The notes under the pieces: model-generated
The model's database searches: none
What the model was told of the DNA's origin: nothing
Seen by the model: the letters and a program-made list of their open reading frames with translations, nothing else
Program-made: the position numbers and the translations under genes
From: Climacium dendroides
Taxonomy: Eukaryota > Streptophyta > Bryopsida > Hypnales > Climaciaceae
NCBI GenBank assembly: GCA_950106755.1
Contig: OX467092.1
Coordinates: 7,192,001 to 7,256,000 of the forward strand
Length of the DNA stretch: 64,000 nt
Direction of reading: 5' to 3'
In this document: positions 23,600 through 36,878 of the stretch, piece by piece
Numbering within the stretch: the first letter of the stretch is position 1
Layout: every line of letters starts with the position of its first letter

Positions 23600-26500
23600 T
23601 AGTATACCTTGTGCTGTTGTCATTCCCAAAATAAAAATAAAACTTAAAATTTTAATTTTATTAAAACAATTCAATAACATTTACACCATTTTATGAGAGG
23701 TTGTATATTTGGTACAGATCAAAATATTATGTACAAAGAAGTGCAAGGGTTTTAGAGTGAATCGATTGCATTCTGTATATAGAACTTTCTATTTGTATCA
23801 ATTTCATGGCATTTGGACATGGTGAGAAATATATGAATTGCTATAAATTAAAAAATTGAACTAAATTATCTTTTATTTTGGAAAAATCATAGCTTTCACA
23901 TGATACGTTGAGAAATACTATTTAAAATTCAAAGTTTTAATTAATTAAAATTTTCTTTTAATTGTGGATTTGTGGCAAAAATAAAAGAGGAACATTAAAA
24001 ATAAAGGACTGTTAGAAATTTCTCTAAAAAGATAGTGCACAAGCTTCCTTGCAAAGTACTTGGGCATACCATAGAATTAATTTTGAATTTCAAGGTTTTT
24101 AGGTTACTACAGTACAAAATATGTACAAATGTAAAAGTGTGCAAAGTGGTTGACTAAGCCAAAATTGCATTGACTCTAGTTCAAAATTGAATGTGCACAG
24201 TCTTAATTAAGTAGGAAAGGTATACAAGAGAAATAAACCCTAAAGCACTTTGACATCCAATTTAAGGATGACAAAAAAATTGCAAATCATTTTTATTTCT
24301 CATTATCATTTGGATGAAAGCCATCTTAATTCATAGGCATACTTTATCAAGTTGTTGTTATCTCTAGTGGATGAATTTTGTGTTACTATAGTACATATTT
24401 CTCTAAAATTACCAAAGAAAAAGTGTGCAAAGTAGTTGAGCAGGCCAAATTTGTATTGACTTGTTCAAAATTAAATGTGCAAAAATGAAGTCATAGATTT
24501 AATGAATAGAAAAATTTGAAATAATGATCGTATCAAGTGAACCTCATTTCAATTCCATTGCAATAAATTTTACTAAAAAATCACAATTTCTTACTTGTAA
24601 TTGAATTTCAAAGTAATTTTAAATTTGTGCTTTATCAATTTATTTTCTATACCACCCCAAATTGGTTTGGAGCCTCTAATAGCAAATATAAATTCAAAAT
24701 TTTCAATTTTTATCATGCGTGACAAACAAAATAAAATTTAGAGTTTTTTCTCAAGGATGAGCTAGTAGTTAGTTTCTAAACAATAACCCTAATTAATTAG
24801 AAGAGGTGTACAAGGTAAATTAACCTTCAAGCACTTTGATTTCCAATTTAAGGATGACAAACACGTTATAAATCATTTGTGTTTCTCAGTAGTGCTTGGA
24901 TTAGAACCATTCTAATTTGTAAACATACCTTATCAAGTTGTTGTCATTTTTAATGGTTGGATTTTGTGTTACTATAGTACATATTACTTTAATTTTTTAC
25001 TAATTTAATCAAACTTATGATTAGTAAATATATTTTAATACGAGTATATTTAATTTCCAAGACTCTCAACTTAGTCAAATGAGAATTCTTTTGAGAATTT
25101 ATAGTATAAGAATTTCAAAAAAATTTAAATTTGTTTATATAAGATAGGTTGTTGTTTGATATGGTGAGATTTCCTAAACTATAAGTCTCCCAGTTGTGTG
25201 AGTAGAAACGTTAGATATCCTTTGTTGAGCAGGGTTGCACAAGGCAACTTTGTTTCATTGCATTCTAGCTCACAACAAAAAAGTTATTGGGTTTTCAAAT
25301 TTCCATGAGTTAAAAAATATGAAAATTATTTTTAATTTACTTTTATTTTTTACTATGGCAACAAAAACTATGGAGAAATTAAAAGTTGCAACAAATGTTA
25401 TAATTTCCTTTATGACTTCTTTGAAAATTTTCAAGTGTTATTGAAGACATGTGAAATTTTGTAGTCCTACTTTAGTAATAATATTAATACAATCATATTC
25501 TTAAAATTTCACAAACTCTTATCTTAAAATTATAAATTTCACTTATTAAAAAATCTAGAAAAACACTATACCTTAAATTAGACTAGTGTGCCTTGTGCCG
25601 TTGCCACAACCAAAATAAAAGCAAGAATCATTTCTTAATTTCTTCATTCATTAAAATAATTCAAAAACTTTCCCGCCATTATGTGAAACTTCTTGGTACA
25701 AATAGAAAGGTCTATGTACAAAGGAGTGCAAGGGCTTCATTTTCTAGCCTTCGAACATGCCATAGAAAAGTTATGGTTTTTCCAAAACAAAAGATAATTT
25801 AACCCCTAAAGGACCGTTTGTCCACTTAGGGGACAATTTGGGTCCATGTAGGTTCCTATTGTCTCAATTTGTAGTGAATGTTTTTGAGATTTTTAGAGGT
25901 TGTGGAATTTGGCAAGAGCTTTGTGAATATATAATTTTTGTTTCAATTAGTGCCCGGGAGAAAAGTTATGGCACAATAAGCCAAAACAAAAAGTCAGTGG
26001 GCAGCACAAAAAATTTGAAAAAGTCAAAATAATTTTTAAAAAAAATTTCTAAAATCTTATATTTTTGTCTATATTTGAAGCTTTGACTCATTCTACTTCG
26101 ACTAGTTATGAGAAAGTTATGGACAATCTTATTTTTGGGGGCAATCTAAGCATCTTCTTGAAAAAATAACTTATAAGATTCATTTGTGAATGAAATTTTT
26201 ACAATTTAAAAAAAAAATTATTAGAGAAGGTTAGGTTTGCTTTCTAAAACAATCTCACCATTGGGATTATTGTATATCAATTCCATTGTAAAGCTACTAA
26301 TGATTTAGATTTGCTTTCCAAAACAATCTCACCATTGGGATTATTGCATGTCGATTCCATTGTAAAGCTATTAATGGTTTAGATTTTCCTTCAATCTTTA
26401 ACCTACTTCTACTTAACAATTTTTTATTGAGTGAAAATTAAGTGTTGCTGAAATTTTTTCATTAGATTCTCAACTCAACTATTCATCATAAAAACTTAGA

Positions 26501-27596
26501 AAATCAAAATTCATAATGCAAAAAAATCTAGTTTCAAAGTTTCAAAGCCAAAAAATCTAGTCAAGCAAGTTGCACAAAAACTTGTTTTCTTTTCTTTGAA
26601 TGCAAATATCTTGCAATCTATGCAGTCAAACTTGATGAAATTTTCACCACATGTTCTCAAACAAGTTCAGTACAACATCTTATAGTTGGATTTTGTAAAA
26701 AATTACCTTTCTGGTTTTTTTAGATGAACATAGCAAAAGTGGTAGTTCTAAGTGGTCTTCGATTGAAAACACCCTCGGGGCTTTAGGGATTAATTCAATT
26801 TTTTATTTCATAAAATCCATTAATTGCACACCGTAGGTTCAAACACCACAATTGGAATTAGCACAAATCAAAAGTTTTAGCATAAAGGAGTGCAAGGGCT
26901 TTATTTTGTGATATTTGGACCTACATTGTAAAACTTATGATTTTTCCTAAATAAAAGATAATTTATTTCAATTTTTGAATTCATAAATTTTTTGAAATTC
27001 CATAAGTTTTATACTATAGGTCCAAACATAGTGAAACAAAGTTTGTGCATCTCTCCTTGCAAAGAGATTTTGAGTGGTGCAAAGAACATTTATGGATGCT
27101 TCATGGTTTCTTAGATTTCAATGTACCAAAGAGAACAAAGAAAACAAACAAACAACCTAAATGAAGCTATACATTACAATTTTAATTTAAAGATTTTATA
27201 TATTTTTTTCCTCAAACAAATAATTTCTTGGCTAACTGTAGTATAACATTTACTATTGCACACAAGAAAAAATTAAAATTACATGAAATTTTTTTTTTCA
27301 CTTTTTCTATCTTGTAAAAAAATTTCAGTAAAAGTTGAGCTTAGTCGAAGCTACACCAAAGTGGAAATGCCTCCAATGAACAAGTGGGTTTCCATTATTT
27401 AAAATGAGGACATTAGTTTTTTTGCTATCCCTCAAAAGCACTTCCACGCAAGGATAACATAACTTGTCTTATAAATTGTGATTCATAACTCATTCTTCTA
27501 TGCTAATTTAGTGTCAAAAGTAACTACACCTAAAGACATCTTAATAAATAAATGAGCAATGTCTACATTCTAAAATTTCACTAATTTGTGGTTTAT

Positions 27597-27678
27597 GCCA
27601 GACAAAGGTATATTTCTCTTGGAATGAAAATTTCTACATGCCAGACAAAGGTATATTTCTCTTGGAATGAAAATTTCT
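27597..27678. repeat. 43-bp tandem duplication present only in the left arm
   Basis: GCCAGACAAAGGTATATTTC and the bases after it (43-bp unit) occur twice in tandem here (27597-27639 and 27640-27678). The mirrored place in the right arm (63183-63230) has one copy, preceded by a 9-bp segment, AGTCTACAT on the left-arm strand. The left arm has lost AGT and gained a copy of the following sequence. Confidence 0.85.
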
Positions 27679-28679
27679 TGCAATTGAATTGGCAACATTT
27701 TGGGATTACATATGAAAATTAAAAAAAATTGTTTAAGTTTTTCATGTTGGAAAAAAATGGTAGTTCTAAGAGGTTTTGACAAAAAAACAAGCCTTTTTTT
27801 ATCATTTCAAGTTAACCCTTGAAAGTTTATTACTCTGTTTTTACCAAAAATGCTAAAAAATTGTCATTTCTAAGGCAAGTACCAAATTTTAGAAAAATAA
27901 CATTTTTGTACACATGTGGCCATAAGATCTCATACGTTCATTTGAGAAGATTTGGAAAAAAGCTCAAAAATTTTCACCATGTAGATTGCAAGATATTAGT
28001 AATTGAAGTGATAAAAACACTTTTTTTGGGGGGTATGGAAAAAACTGGGCAGTTGTACTTCACAAAGTCAAATCAATATGACTATGAAAAAATGTCCAAT
28101 ATGGTTGTGATTCTTTTGATTCATTCTTTAAGGCAATTTGGATTGCCATTTTTTGTAACAATGTAGTCATATTTCTAATGCATTGTAATGTATGTGTATC
28201 TTTTATAGTATTTATCATTGCATATGTTTCATTCATAATTCAATAAATTTCTATCGTTCATTTCAATATATGCTTACATGTAAAAAAAATTATACAAAGA
28301 TTTTAGTCATTTTTATTTAAAGATTTATTGAAATTTTTATTCTACATTCTATCTAATACATAAAAATTCTTATAAAATTCTAATGATGAATGCATTGCAT
28401 AGCAAGCGCCAACCGCTAGTGAATTTAAAAAATCTAGAGAACCAATATTAAAAAATATATTTTTATTATAAAAAATATATTTTAAAAAGTTATTTTTAAT
28501 TTTTTAAAAATAATTTAATCAAACTTATAATTAGTGAATTTTTTATACATGTAATTTTTTTCAAAGGTTCACTTGTTAGTAGACTGAGAATTATTTGTAG
28601 AATTTTCAGAATACAAATTTTATAAAATTATAATTTTTTCTAAGTGACATATGCATATATCTCTTCTATTAAGACAACA

Positions 28680-29470
28680 TGTTTGTTTTGTTTTGTTTGT
28701 CACGTTGAGATCTCCCAGATCGTGCGTCCCTTGATTGCATGCTTGGTACCGTTTGAAGGCTCTTGGTAAAGAGTGCGCCGGCTTAGTTTCATGGCATTTA
28801 GACACACAGTGTGAAAATTATGCATTTTTGAAATGTTTTGGGTTCTAAGAAATTAGAAAATTATTATTTCTTATATTTTGGTCACAATCTTGGTACTGTT
28901 AGAAAGCTCTTGGCGAGGAGAGGTGCATTGGCTTGGTTTCATGGCGTTTGGACGTACGGTGTGAAAGTTATTGAATTTTGAAGTATTTTTATGAACGAAA
29001 AAATTAAAAAATTAATTTTACTTTTGTTTTCACTGTGGCAACGGCACATGGCACTTTTTCTTATATTTTGAAAACAATCTTGGTATTGTGGGAAAGCCCT
29101 CAATTTAGGAGAGATGCACCGGCTTGGTTTTGCATTGTTTGAATGTATGATGTAAAAGTTGAGTTATTTTTGGTTCTAAAAATTAGAAAATTCTTTTTAC
29201 TTTTGTTTTCACTATGGCAATAGTACAAGGCACACTAGTATATACCTTCAATTATTTAGGATGTTTGTTTTGTTTGTCATGTTGAGATCTCCCGGACTTT
29301 GCGTCCCCCAGTCATGTGCTTGGTACTGTCGGAAAGCCCTCAGTGAGGAGGGGTGCATTGGCTTGGTTTTATTGTATGGTGTGAAAGTTGTTGAGTTTTG
29401 AAGGTTTTATGAACTAAAAAATGAGAAAATTACTTTTACTTTTGTTTTCACTGTGGCAACGACATAAGTC
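28680..29470. repeat. array of four degenerate modules of about 180-230 bp
   Basis: Each module has the order: CTTGGTACTGT-like sequence with an AAAGC(T/C)CT segment, GAGGAGAGGTGCATTGGCTTGG, a GTGTGAAAGTTATTG-like segment, then TTTTGTTTTCACTGTGGCAACG. Single copies of the same family, often inverted, lie near 6725-6900, 20655-20830, 23610 and 25590. The mirrored array is at about 61393-62183. No gene. Confidence 0.65.
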
Positions 29471-32189
29471 AAACTTTTACTTTTCTTATAAAGCTACTCC
29501 TTGAGCACATGTGTGAAAATCTTATAGAAACAAAACAAAAAAATCCATTTGTAATGAGTTCCTCAAAGTCTAGTCCCTTGTACTACTTCCTCTTATCAAT
29601 GCAATTTGTCCATATGTTTCAACAACAACAACAAAAATTTGCTATGTTGAAAATTTTCATCAAGGATTTTTTCCTTGATTCTCAGTTTAGTTCCTATTTT
29701 CAATGGAAATTGTCCATTTGTTTAAAAAAAATTGTTATGTACTTTGACATCCAATTTAGTCCTTTAGGGGTTAAAGAATATAATTCAATTTGTGACCATG
29801 AAAATTGACAATGCTATGGAATCCCACTACTTCAATGAAATTGACATGTATTAAATGGAGGTAGTACAAGCAAATGGAAATTATTGAATCTTTTAAATAA
29901 AAAGTTATAATAACATATAATATCTAAATTGTTGTAACACTATATCTACACTTTAATTATATATCTTCGGTTGTTTGAAAATATTGCACAAAATCACATT
30001 TTTTTCAAATCAAACAATAACATGAACTTAAATTTAGTTATTTTTTGATATCATAAATTTAAATACAAAATCTATTGTAAATTCAACAATCAAATTAACA
30101 ACATTAATGCTCAATCATTTATCTAATCAAGTCCAACATATACTAGTGTTTATCCCTACACTTTATAAGTTTACTCCTAGTAATGCTTTCTCTACTACAC
30201 TCTATGAACCATCAATTTGTTTGCAACACTCTATAGAGCATCAACTTCCATACCAACCATCTACCATCATTGATTCAATAATATTCTTTTTTCTAATTCT
30301 AATGTTCCATGGCCTATTTTCCCATAGACTTTTGAATAAATATCTTATATTACCAATGCACACTATTCCCCCCAACATTGTAGGAGTTATTGTGTACCAT
30401 GATATCTCAAAAATGAAATATTCTTTGGAATGTTTGAATGTTTGGAATATTAAAAGTGAAATTCTAGAAATGTTGCAAAAAAAATTCATCTATGTTGACT
30501 AATTTTGGAATATTTATGAAAACCTACAACATGACCTAAAGGCTTCCCAAACAAAAAAACAAAGAAGTTGACAAATGTAAAGAAATTTATATACTAGAAT
30601 GTCAAAACCCTAACACCAATAAATCTAATTGTCAAAACCCTAAAAAAAAGGTATTTCGGCACTTAGTTGTTGAATCAAAACTTTGCATACGGTATGTTAT
30701 TTTTTTAAATTTGATTCATCTCCACAAATATAGACAAATTTTTTTTTCTACTACATTACAATTTGTAGTTTACCAAACTAACCACAAGACAAATAGTTTT
30801 TTTTTATATGGATCAATTCCACTACTTGACCAATTGATCCACATTATACATAAAAATGTTTTTTCTTTTTTTCATTCAAACTTCAATACTATGGTCATTT
30901 TCAAAATATTTTTCTATACTTCTTAAACATCAATGATGAAATCCCTCATAAACTGAAAAAAATTGTTTTTCATAAGTAGAAAAAGAAAATAATGTCAATA
31001 TGAATTAAGAACTTTAAAATAACATGTACAAAGTTTTCCCTAGTTGAGTTGATAGGTGGTGAAGCCCTATTTGGTTGCCATGAGGCCATTAGTGAGAAGT
31101 CTGTTCCTATTCAACAATGCAAGCTAATTGGGATTTAAAGTTGAAGTAGCTAGCCGAAAGTCATGGGAGTCCAAGTGGATGAACAAGTCAAGTCAATTAG
31201 GTAGTTATATTCAATTGATAGTTCATGAATTTTTCCAATTTGGTAACTGTCTAGTTGGGCTTCTTATTAACTAAATAAAAAAATAAATTTGGTATAATAG
31301 TTGAATTTGACTTTAAAATCTTTGTTGTGGTTGTTTTGGGTATAAAAAATAACATAACCAATTGAATTTTTTTCACTAATCTCCATGGCTATTTGTACCT
31401 CTTGATTAAATTTGAAATAATTTGGATATTTTTTCTATTTTTACTTATTTATATTCAATTTTTGCAACAAAAATGATAACAATTGCAATTTTCCACAAAA
31501 CAAAGTGAGATTTCTTATAGTAAAATACAATTCACAGCTTCAAGTAATAAAAGTATAAGATTATTGTTTGAATACAATTCAAAATGCTAAATTTAGCTTA
31601 CATATGATGTTCGAACATTTCACAATGGATCTAGACAAATATTTGGCAAAAGTGTATAACCATTTTGAGTTATATGTGATAGAGTTTGTAGTTTTTCTGG
31701 TTTAGGTACAAACAAGGTGATTTCAACTTTCTTCTATACACCAATTTTATTTTATCGGAAGACCAAGTTCAATGTCTAGATTATATTATTAGGTCGTAGC
31801 CCTTGGAATTGGAATCCCTTTATGTAGTATATTAGTTATTTTCACTCTGTAGTTCATTTGTTATGATTTCCTGATTAGTAAATATAAACCAAACTTAAGT
31901 AGTAATTTATTGAACATATGAAAATAAAAAATCCATTTTTTTTATAGAACATTACTTTTAAATTATAACAAAAAAAGTAAAAGAAAACTATAACCACTAA
32001 ACTATATAAAGTGAATGGAGAGAAGATCATTTATTATCAGTTGATGTAATATTCTATATTTGAGAGGAACATATGAACCAAATTTCTTAGTATATATGAA
32101 TGATACTTATTGTTACAAGCATAGCATACTAAGTTATTATAATTCATAATTTATTCTATTGAATATAAAAACAAACGTAGATATTCATA

Positions 32190-35100
32190 ATGCCTCCTCG
32201 ACGTGTATATAAAATTAGAGATAAAGTAGTTTCAAGGTCAGCATATTATAGACACGAACAAAGAAATAGAGTTGACATTTTTTCAAGTACAAGTAGTTCA
32301 GATGGCTCTTCATTGCCTCCACCTGAAACACCAATGTCTCTGTCTTCCTCCTCACCTTCCTCTATAGCACCAATGATAGCACTAGAAAGTTCTAGAAGCC
32401 CTTCTACATCTATGGAAGGTATAGCATTTGATATGCTTCCAGTACTTTCCCCGCAAAGAGAAAGTGTAGACGCTGAAATTGATACTGACGAAGTAGATAT
32501 GTTAACAAAAGTTGGATTCATAGATGGTAGAGTCCCCCATCACCCCTCTATTGAGCGTGATGTGCGTCAAGTACTAGAAATTGAAGTTGTAGGCCTACAA
32601 GCAGATTTAGATGCTGCTCATATACCTATTACTGTACAAGATAAAATTTTAAAAAGATTTTTCAAGAAAAAAAATGAAGATCAATATGAACAAACACTTG
32701 AATATGAAGGAATGGGCATTGGACAATTAATCAATATCGCAGGTTCTTAACTACAAAAAACTCTAACTTATTGCTATTTTTAATTCAATATAACCTAATT
32801 ATGTATAAAACAATAGATTAAAAAGTTTGATTGTTTACTACTAAAATAACTATGGTAAGTAATTTTTGTTCATAAAATAAAGTCATGTTCTAAAAGTAAT
32901 TTGTGTTTTTTGTGAATAGAATCCAATTCATTGGAGTACTTTGCACCTTCATCTTGGAATAACTTAGAGAGATTCTACAAAGATCATGGAATGACAACTC
33001 CAATAAGATATAGGTTGTGTACCGGAAAGGAAGGAATTCCACATACGCCTATTTTAATGGAACCAAGCGATGAAGATTTGTACGAAGGTCCCCACATTGT
33101 GAAATGCACTTGCAATATTGGTAGTAATACACGACTTGCAAGAGACTGTGCAGATTGTTCTGAAAAATGTCCAGAATGTAAAATTCAATGTAAATACATG
33201 TTGGCATTTGATTATTTGCCTTTTGGACCTCACATTGCATTCATGTGTAAAAGCAAAACTACATGTTATGATTTTTTGGAAGTTTGGAGGAATCGAAATG
33301 ATTGGTTGGGAAGAGAAGACACTTACAAACCCACTTCCATCTCTCAATTTTGGCATGGGAAGAAAATGAAAGAAGTACAAAACTTCTGGAATCCAAAAAA
33401 ACATTGGGAGCTACCAATACGTTGTTTAGGTTCAAATTGCAATTCAATGTTCAGAGCATTTCCAACAAAATGTATTGAACTACAAGGTGGATGGAACATT
33501 GATCTCTAAAAATATCAATTTCAATGTCCACATTGTGGCTTCTACATTGATCAGTCACCTTCAATCATACAAGTACGTACTGCTTGAATAGAGGACTTTA
33601 GATTTCATATCTTGGTCTTTAGACCCATCATAATTAGACCTTTTAATTTTTAAATTCACACTACATTTTATTATTCTAAATTGACATCATGTTGTTTGTT
33701 GAAATGATGTTTGTTCACTTTGATTTTGTATCTGCAACTCTATTTTTTCATAGATAGATAGCAATATATCATTATCCACATGGTTCAAGGTAGTGTTTTT
33801 GAATATAAATGTGAACACATTAAGATGAATTACAATATCTTTGAAATATTCATTTGATATTCATTTGAAAAATCCCAAGTATGTAAACTAATCAATTCTT
33901 TATTTATTTGATAATAAGAACTAATCAATTCTTTATTTATTTGATAATAAGAACTAATCAATTCTTTATTTATTTGATAATAAGAACTAATCAATTCTTT
34001 ATTTATTTGATAATAAGGGTGATCCAAGAAACTTTGCAATTGCTGCTCATTGGGATGGATTTCAAGCAGCAACAACAAAATACAAGGATACATGGGCTGT
34101 TGAAATTGAAATATTGAATGGAAGAATGAACAATCTCACACGTCCTATGCCCGTTTTATTCATTCCTGCATCATCTCAACAAATTCTAAAAGATATGGAA
34201 GAGCAGGTCATGACGGTGTTTTTAGAGCCATTGATACGAGAGATTGAATCCACGTTCATTCATGGATTTGATGTTGACTACAACTTTCCATCAGAAGACA
34301 TTTCTTTGCATATAAGCCCTAACAATGAAGTACAAAAATCAAAGTTGAGGGTCATGCTCATGTATTGGACAGGTGACCATCCGGTTCAATGTAAAGTGGC
34401 TGGATTTAAATTATCAGGGTACCATGCTTGTCGTCGCTGCCACATGGTAGAAAAATCCTTGGGACGTAATGTCGTATATCCAGACAATCGAAGGCAAGCA
34501 CAATATGATCCTCCTCTGCCTCGAACTATAGAAAGCATCCATTTGGAAGCTGAAGCATTCAAAACATCATCCAGTTCTACCCGTTCAAGAAGGCTAAGCA
34601 ATATCACAGCGTACTCTAAACTATGGAGGCTTTACCATTTATATGGTTTTAATTTGAGTTTAGATCTAGTTTATGATTCAATGCATATTTTTCCATTGAA
34701 CATTTTCAAGATTTATGTGGAGTTTTTGGTAAACCAAGGTAGAGCTGGAGAAGTGGATAAAGCTTTGTTGAAAATTACTAAACATAGGCCTAAGGAACTT
34801 GGAGCCAGATGGCCATCTGATTGTTCCAATAGACTTTCATATTGGAGAGCAGAAGAGTATCAACACTTTGTACAGTGGTGTTTGCCTTATTGTATACAGG
34901 AATTGAATATACAGAAGACAGAAAAGGTGTATGCAATTGGACAAATTCTCACTGAAATTGCTAGATTGTTTTTTTCTCATTCACGGACAAATGGTTGGAC
35001 GGATGAGTCCATTACAATTGCAAGATCACTACTTTCAGCTTGGCGTATTCAATGGGAAGAACTTGTGGGCCCTAGTGGTTCTATTTTACAACATGTGGCA

Positions 35101-36878
35101 GGTAAAATATGACAAATATATGTTGTTTATATTGTTCTTTCCTCTTGTCACTTATAAAGAATGTTACAAAATGCATAATGATGTTTTGATGGTTTAGGGT
35201 TTAAATTTTGTTTTTCCTTGTGAGCAGGAAATGGTGAGATGTTGGATGACATCTTACGACATGGCCCACATGATTTGTATTGGTGTTATAGATTTGAAAG
35301 AAGTGTATCATCTTATAAGAGTATTAAAACAAATCAAAAGCATAGTGAAATAACGTATTCAAAATATGAAAGTCGTTTGGCATTCACTAATGTTCGAGAG
35401 TGGATAGATAAAGATAAAGATAATTTGTATCCTCCACAAAGGGCAGTATTGGATATACACAAACAATTGTTAACAACACATCATCGACCAGGTGGACAAG
35501 GAGGTATTACATTAATTGTTTGACATGAATTACATACATGATAGAAATGCTATGCTTTTTTATGTTGAAATTACAATTCATAATAGCATAGTGCCATATG
35601 TATTATCTGATTGACTTGTGAACATAATGCAGGTATAGACCATTATATATGCCCAAAGTCTCATGAGAAAGGAATCATCCTTACCAATTCAATAATGGAT
35701 GCAAAGAGGTTAGAAAGATTGCATATATTATTGCCACAATGTCCATGTAGGGAACTCATTCAACTGAAAGGTATTTCAGTAGGGTGGAAACATGGAAACA
35801 TGAAACAAATGAGTTCAAGTGTTGAGAGATATATGCGTAAATATTGGAGAGAAGAAGGAATACTCAATAATGACACAGAAGAAGAGTTTTCAAATGTAAT
35901 TGAAAAAATTTCATTTGTTATTTTTCGTGGAATTCATTATAGAGTAGGTGATCATGTCATTGCAACAGAAGATGGCCATAACTTAGATTCACTATCAGAA
36001 TTAGGGTACTCAACCTACAAAGCAAAAATTTCAATGTTCTTCATTCATGAGTTCATGGGACATCACAGATTGTTTTTCCATGCTAGATTCTTCAAACAGG
36101 TAACCAACAAAACTATTATTTCATAAGATTTCAAAAACCTTGCTCATATTAGATGTTGGAAATTGTGATTATTTTAAAATTTTACATATAAAGAAATAAT
36201 ACAATAGATGATTGAGTTTTCATTATGGAATTGAATGCCTAATTATCACATGTATGTTGAATTATGTAGATCCCAAGTACTTCATCAATTCCTACACCGA
36301 TGCTGTCAGAATATTCATCAATGGTGCTCCTAAAACCAAAGCCTGTGTTTCATAGAGGAGACGATTGTCGACCAATTAATGTACTTCTTCATAAGTTCAT
36401 GGATCAACCTATTCCACATAGGACAGATGCAATTGTAGCCCTTGAACTGTCTGATGTAATTGTTCGTAAGCATTTGGTGAAGATGGGAGAACCAGGGTAT
36501 TGTCCACCATGGCCACAAGTTTCAGACATCATGTATTGTCGTCAAAATAAGGAAGAACCATTGAAAGTGGACATTGTTGTTATAAGAGAAGTGATTTTGC
36601 CACAACATTTACAAGATGCTGGTCCTAGTGAGGGCATGGATGGAAATGAACCTTATGAAGGACATGTATTTCTAAACATACTAGAATTACAAAATAGGGA
36701 TCGAGGTATGTATAAGGTTGCTACTAGAAGTAATAGAATACGGTGCTCGTGGACATGCTTTCTTGGACATGTGGAAGAAAGTGGGATTCCCATTGCCTTT
36801 GATAGTATTCATAATACACCCATACGTTGGGAAGGAATTAAACTAGTTTCAAATTATAGGAGAGGTTTATTAAGATAG
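32190..36878 (+). pseudogene. CACTA/TNP2-like transposase of element A, one in-frame stop
   Basis: Six exons with consistent GT-AG sites and phases: 32190-32742, 32920-33572, 34018-35101, 35228-35503, 35633-36099, 36270-36878. Joined length is 1,213 codons. Features: Ser-rich N-terminus, a Cys cluster (residues 247, 249, 261, 264, 268, 271, 275), then FDYLPFGPHI. HWDG (D415) and GDHP (D522) are likely counterparts of the first two catalytic acids, followed by a HACRRCH zinc site (538-544) and WCYRFER (782-788), which resembles the DUF4218-type FER motif. A TAA at 33507-33509 (codon 381) lies in an otherwise open exon: the frame continues with YQFQCPHCG up to a good donor. No splice pair that would skip the stop is evident. 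The protein would be cut before the catalytic region. The stop is also in element B. Confidence 0.85.
33886..34017 (+). repeat. 33-bp minisatellite, four copies, ending at the transposase exon 3 acceptor
   Basis: Four exact tandem copies of a 33-bp unit starting AACTAATCAATTC and ending GATAATAAG fill the end of intron 2. Each copy ends in AAG; the last AAG is the acceptor used for exon 3 (GGTGATCC). The other copies offer in-series decoy acceptors. Both arms have four copies. Confidence 0.9.

Larger units (their letters stand above)
22770..32189. other. element A, long 5' non-coding region
   Basis: About 9.4 kb of AT-rich DNA with no supported gene. It holds a nested MITE (23261-23599), dispersed repeats (about 25590-25800, 26050-26760, 26820-27060), a local tandem duplication (27597-27678), an array of repeated modules (28680-29470) and two AAACCCTAA telobox-like motifs near 30606 and 30638. 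A 131-codon open frame at 30107-30502 is identical in both arms but has no recognisable domain. If a leader exon near 22.7 kb is real, this whole region would be its intron or intergenic spacer. Confidence 0.6.

Noticed and set aside
27819..28166. 115-codon open frame, present in both arms
   Set aside because: It belongs to a dispersed AT-rich repeat also seen near 13600-14240 and 26050-26760, and has no protein family features.
30107..30502. 131-codon open frame, present in both arms
   Set aside because: AT-rich, no domain, no splice or promoter context. Identity between arms carries no weight because the whole arms are nearly identical.
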